This document shows, piece by piece, positions 6,627 through 8,898 of a stretch of DNA of 8,898 nt. Origin of the DNA: an uncultured delta proteobacterium (lineage in GTDB: Bacteria > Myxococcota_A > Polyangia > Polyangiales > Polyangiaceae); assembly GCA_903858055.1 (NCBI GenBank), contig CAIOHM010000372.1, positions 1 through 8,898 of the forward strand, given 5' to 3'. The notes below the pieces were generated by a model, which saw nothing but the letters and a program-made list of their open reading frames with translations, was not told the origin of the DNA and ran no database searches. Each line of letters begins with the position of its first letter. Position 1 is the first letter of the stretch. The position numbers and the translations under genes were made by a program.

Positions 6627-7889
6627 GTGAGCGACCTGTTCGAACGTGTGGGAGCGGAGGCACGGAGGGCCCAAGCCCCCCTCGCGGAGCGCATGCGCCC
6701 GCGCCGACTCGAGGACGTCGTCGGGCAAGGCTCGGTGCTCGGGGCCGAGGGCGTCGTCGGTCGCCTCGTCGCGCGGCGCAAGCCGGCCTCGCTCTTGCTC
6801 GCGGGGCCTCCCGGTTCGGGGAAGACGACGATTGCGGAGCTCCTCGCCGAGGCGTGGGGGCTCTCGTTTCGGAGCATCGACGCGACGAACGCGGGCATCG
6901 CGGAGGTGCGCGCCGTCTTCGAAGAGTCGCGGCGCCGGTGGGCGGAACTCCAGCGCGGAACGCTCCTCTTCGTCGACGAAATCCATCGCTTCGGCAAGGC
7001 TCAGCAAGACGCGCTCTTGCCCGCGGTCGAGCGCGGGCTCGTGCATTTGGTGGGGGCGACGACCGAGCCCATGGGGAGCGCCGTGTCGCCGGCGCTTCGT
7101 TCGCGTTGCCGTGTCGTGCGCCTCGAGGCGCTTGGCCCGGAGGCCCTGCGTGCGCTCCTCGAGCGCGCGATCGCCGGTGAGCTCGCCGACGAGGTCGCCC
7201 GCGTGGGCGCTGTTCGTGGCGAGGCGCTCGCCGCGGTGGTGGTGGCCGCAGGGGGGGATGCGCGACGTGCGCTCTCGATCCTCGAGCTGCTCGTGACCAC
7301 CGCGCGAGACGGGGAAATCCTCGACGAAGACTCGGTGCGACGGATGCTCGCCGAGGCCTCTCTCCCGCGGAGCCCGCTCGAAGTCTCCGAGCTGCGCAGC
7401 GCGTGGATCAAGAGCATGCGCGGCGGCGACCGTGACGCGGCGGTCTATTGGCTCGAGCGGCTCCTCCGCGCGGACGAGGACCCGCTCTTCCTCACGCGGC
7501 GTCTGCTCGTCTTCATGAGCGAGGACGTCGGCATGGGCGACGCACGCGCGCTGCCCCTCGCGCACGCGGCGGACGAGACCGTGCGTCGTGTGGGCATGCC
7601 CGAGGGTCGCTACGCGCTCGTGCACGCGACGATCTACGCGGCGGTGACCGCGAAATCGCGATCGGTGGCCGACGCGATCCACGCGGTCGACGCGGCGGTC
7701 GAAGCGCTGCCGCACGGCGACGTACCCCCCGAGCTTCACGTGCATGGGGCCGGTGTGGGCTCGCGGCCCGGCCAGCGCGCGCATGGCTGGCCGAGCGGTG
7801 CGACGCGCGACGTGCTCTACGAGCCGAGCGGGGGCGGCGAAGAGGCGCGCCTGCGCGAGCGCCTACGCGGTCGCGAGGACGGGGGCTGA
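6627..7889 (+). CDS. rarA: RarA/MgsA-type AAA+ ATPase (replication-associated recombination protein A)
   Basis: With the GTG start the product is 420 residues and begins MSDLFERVG, then PLAERMRPRRLEDVVGQ (18-34), the classic RarA N-terminus (LAxRxRPxxLxxxxGQ). Walker A is GPPGSGKTT (60-68, Lys66) and Walker B is LFVDEIHRF (114-122). An arginine-finger region SRCRV (159-163), sensor 2 GGDARRAL (209-216) and the signature SEDVGMGDARAL (298-309) follow. RarA works at stalled replication forks and in lesion tolerance, acting on DNA ends as a tetramer. Oddities: the usual GATTENPSF block reads GATTEPMGS (143-151), RFNKxQQD reads RFGKAQQD, and the C-terminal segment before LYEPSG (397-402) looks about 20 residues shorter than usual. 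The GTG is chosen because the family begins there; the upstream ATG at 6516 would add 37 unlike residues. The last 27 bp overlap sfsA on the opposite strand. Confidence 0.88.
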   Translation: MSDLFERVGAEARRAQAPLAERMRPRRLEDVVGQGSVLGAEGVVGRLVARRKPASLLLAGPPGSGKTTIAELLAEAWGLSFRSIDATNAGIAEVRAVFEESRRRWAELQRGTLLFVDEIHRFGKAQQDALLPAVERGLVHLVGATTEPMGSAVSPALRSRCRVVRLEALGPEALRALLERAIAGELADEVARVGAVRGEALAAVVVAAGGDARRALSILELLVTTARDGEILDEDSVRRMLAEASLPRSPLEVSELRSAWIKSMRGGDRDAAVYWLERLLRADEDPLFLTRRLLVFMSEDVGMGDARALPLAHAADETVRRVGMPEGRYALVHATIYAAVTAKSRSVADAIHAVDAAVEALPHGDVPPELHVHGAGVGSRPGQRAHGWPSGATRDVLYEPSGGGEEARLRERLRGREDGG

Positions 7890-8669
7890 GGCCTTCCAGC
7901 CCGAGGTCGCGTCGAGGGCTTTCTTCAAGGCCAGCACGGGCATCTTCGGGTACGGGGCGAGATCCACGGGGATTTCCTCCTCGAAGAGCAGTCCTTCGAG
8001 TGTGGGTCGCGCGCGCACGGCACGGAATGCGACGCCCTCCGCCCCCACGCGGCGCGCCGTCTCGGCGAAGGTCGGGTCGTGAGCATCGCTCGGGCGCAGG
8101 CCCGTGGCGAGGGGGTCCTGGACGACGAAGAGCACCGACGCCTCGAAGCCCGCGCGCACCTGTGCGCAGAGCGTCTCGAGGTGGGACGACGCACGCTCGC
8201 TCACCGAGTCGGGGAAGTACCCAAGCGTGTCGGGGTGCACGAGGTGGCAGTTCTTGACCTCGAGGTAGTGTGGCCCGCGCGGCGTCTCGAGCAGGAAGTC
8301 GACGCGGTGGCCTTCCCCGTACTTCACCTCTGCGCGAAACGAGAGGAGGTCGGCGTAGGCCGGCAGGAGACGCGCAGTGAGCAGCGCCGCGACGAAGCGG
8401 TTCGGGACGTTCGTGTCGGCCCCGACGAGGCGCCCGTCGCGCTCGATGATCTCGAGCGTGTAGCGGAGCTTGCGCTTCGGGTCGTCGTTGCGCGTGAGCC
8501 ACACGCGCGCCCCTGCGATGACGAGGCCCTCCATGCGCCCTGGGTTCACGCAGTGGGCGACGACACGCTCGCCGCCCTCGAGCTCGACGAGCGCCAAGAA
8601 CCGCTGATGGCGGCTGACGAAGCGAGCTTCGACGAGCGGCGACGACCAAGGCGCGAGGTTCGGCGACAT
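7863..8669 (-). CDS. sfsA: SfsA family protein (sugar fermentation stimulation protein, putative nuclease)
   Basis: The 268-residue product has the full SfsA layout. An N-terminal OB-like part has PLVEARFVSRHQRFLALVEL (11-30) and HCVNPGRMEGL (39-49; family HxxNTGRM). The catalytic domain has VGADTNVPNRFV (82-93), RVDFLL (122-127), YLEVKN (135-140), FPDSVSERASSHLETL (152-167) and LFVVQ (180-184). Asp124, Glu137 and Lys139 form a PD-(D/E)xK-type nuclease site. SfsA was first linked to maltose metabolism in E. coli as a DNA-binding protein, and later structures suggest nuclease activity; its true role is unsettled. The ATG at 8669 is preferred over one 12 codons upstream because an AAGGAG site lies 10 bases before it and the family begins near there. 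The stop lies inside the convergent rarA gene. A flagellin gene lies 114 bp upstream on the same strand, with two hairpins between. Confidence 0.93.
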   Translation of the reverse strand: MSPNLAPWSSPLVEARFVSRHQRFLALVELEGGERVVAHCVNPGRMEGLVIAGARVWLTRNDDPKRKLRYTLEIIERDGRLVGADTNVPNRFVAALLTARLLPAYADLLSFRAEVKYGEGHRVDFLLETPRGPHYLEVKNCHLVHPDTLGYFPDSVSERASSHLETLCAQVRAGFEASVLFVVQDPLATGLRPSDAHDPTFAETARRVGAEGVAFRAVRARPTLEGLLFEEEIPVDLAPYPKMPVLALKKALDATSGWKASAPVLATA

Positions 8670-8679
8670 GGGGCGCTCT

Positions 8680-8685
8680 CTCCTT
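8680..8685 (-). promoter_or_regulatory. Strong Shine-Dalgarno site of sfsA
   Basis: On the minus strand AAGGAG, continuing GAGAG, stands 10 bases before the ATG at 8669. It is the clearest ribosome site in the window and decides this start against the upstream in-frame ATG at 8705. Confidence 0.75.
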
Positions 8686-8693
8686 GGAAACGC

Positions 8694-8729
8694 CGCGGGC
8701 GGCAAGATCTTCCGACCTTGCCGCCCGCG
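8694..8729 (-). terminator. Strong 13-bp hairpin between flagellin and sfsA
   Basis: CGCGGGCGGCAAG (8694-8706) and its exact complement (8717-8729) form a 13-bp perfect stem with a 10-base loop. On the minus strand it lies about 55 bases after the flagellin stop, followed only by GGCGTTTCC, so it lacks a full U tract. It is probably a terminator or 3'-end stabiliser for the flagellin transcript. Because it ends 8 bases before the sfsA Shine-Dalgarno site, it could instead affect sfsA translation. Confidence 0.5.
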
Positions 8730-8760
8730 ATGCGAAGGGGATCACGAGGCGTGCGGCGCT

Positions 8761-8780
8761 CTCGAGGCGCGCGCCTCGAG
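8761..8780. repeat. Perfect 20-bp palindrome just after the flagellin stop
   Basis: CTCGAGGCGCGCGCCTCGAG is its own reverse complement over all 20 bases and begins 3 bases after the flagellin stop codon on the minus strand. In RNA it would fold into an 8-bp stem with a GCGC loop. It may be the first part of a tandem termination or stability structure, or a protein-binding site. Confidence 0.45.
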
Positions 8781-8783
8781 CGA

Positions 8784-8898
8784 TCAACCCTTGAGGAGCG
8801 AGAGCGCCTGCTGCGGGGTCTGGTTGGCCTGCGAGAGGACGGAGGTGCCGGCCTGCGTGAGCACCTGGTTCTTGCTCTGGGTCGCAGCCTCGTCGGCC
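8784..8898 (-). CDS. fliC: Flagellin, C-terminal fragment (5' part beyond the window)
   Basis: On the minus strand the final 37 codons before a TGA encode a sequence with the conserved flagellin D0 C-terminal helix: QSKNQVLTQAGTSVLSQANQ, then a TPQQALSLLKG end. The pattern NQVLxQAGxSxLxQANQxPQxxLSLL is diagnostic for bacterial flagellins, which polymerise into the extracellular filament; this C-terminal helix packs in the filament core and is part of the export and assembly signal. The start, the variable region and any promoter (for example sigma-28 or sigma-54) lie outside the window, so full length and copy number are unknown. The frame is intact to the window edge. Confidence 0.92.
   Translation of the reverse strand, partial: ADEAATQSKNQVLTQAGTSVLSQANQTPQQALSLLKG

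Noticed and set aside
6528..7784. Minus-strand open frame of 418 codons opposite rarA
   Set aside because: It is His/Arg-rich without motifs, and the plus strand encodes a recognisable AAA+ protein.

Overview
This is a GC-rich window (roughly 70% by eye, with G/C strongly favoured at third codon positions) from what is most likely a member of the Myxococcota (myxobacteria and relatives). The best evidence is a MYXO-CTERM-type sorting tail (Gly-Cys, hydrophobic segment, terminal Arg cluster) on the first, partial protein, which also has the Asp-Ala-Gly-Pro linker common in exported proteins of that group. A flagellin C-terminus at the other edge suggests a flagellated lineage rather than a classical gliding myxobacterium. 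I assign no genus.

Layout. At 1-645 (+) is the 3' end of a secreted subtilisin-like (S8) protease with an Ig/PKD-like segment, a linker and the MYXO-CTERM tail. At 698-1699 (+) is a DUF72 (YecE-type) protein. Its stop overlaps the GTG start of a fused permease/ATPase ABC exporter subunit at 1696-3243 (+), so the two are probably translationally coupled. A MaoC-type hot-dog acyl dehydratase (3290-4165, -) converges on the transporter. It diverges, across 29 bp, from an unrecognised helical 328-residue protein (4195-5181, +). An AlaA-type aminotransferase (5261-6517, -) converges on that gene through a spacer full of overlapping hairpins. It diverges from a RarA-type AAA+ ATPase (6627-7889, +). 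The rarA 3' end overlaps the 3' end of sfsA (7863-8669, -), and the C-terminus of a flagellin (8784-8898, -) lies upstream of sfsA on the same strand.

Most of the window is ordinary chromosomal housekeeping: amino-acid metabolism, replication-fork maintenance, a putative SfsA nuclease, acyl-CoA chemistry and an ABC exporter, in alternating orientations with short spacers. The only strong sign of a functional pair is DUF72 plus ABC. I found no CRISPR array, RNA gene, insertion sequence, phage gene or defence island, and no convincing new multi-gene system. The items most worth a second look are the divergent sensor-1 region and shortened C-terminus of the RarA-like protein, the DUF72/ABC coupling, the unknown 328-residue protein, the hairpins around sfsA and after the aminotransferase, and the co-occurrence of flagellin with MYXO-CTERM.
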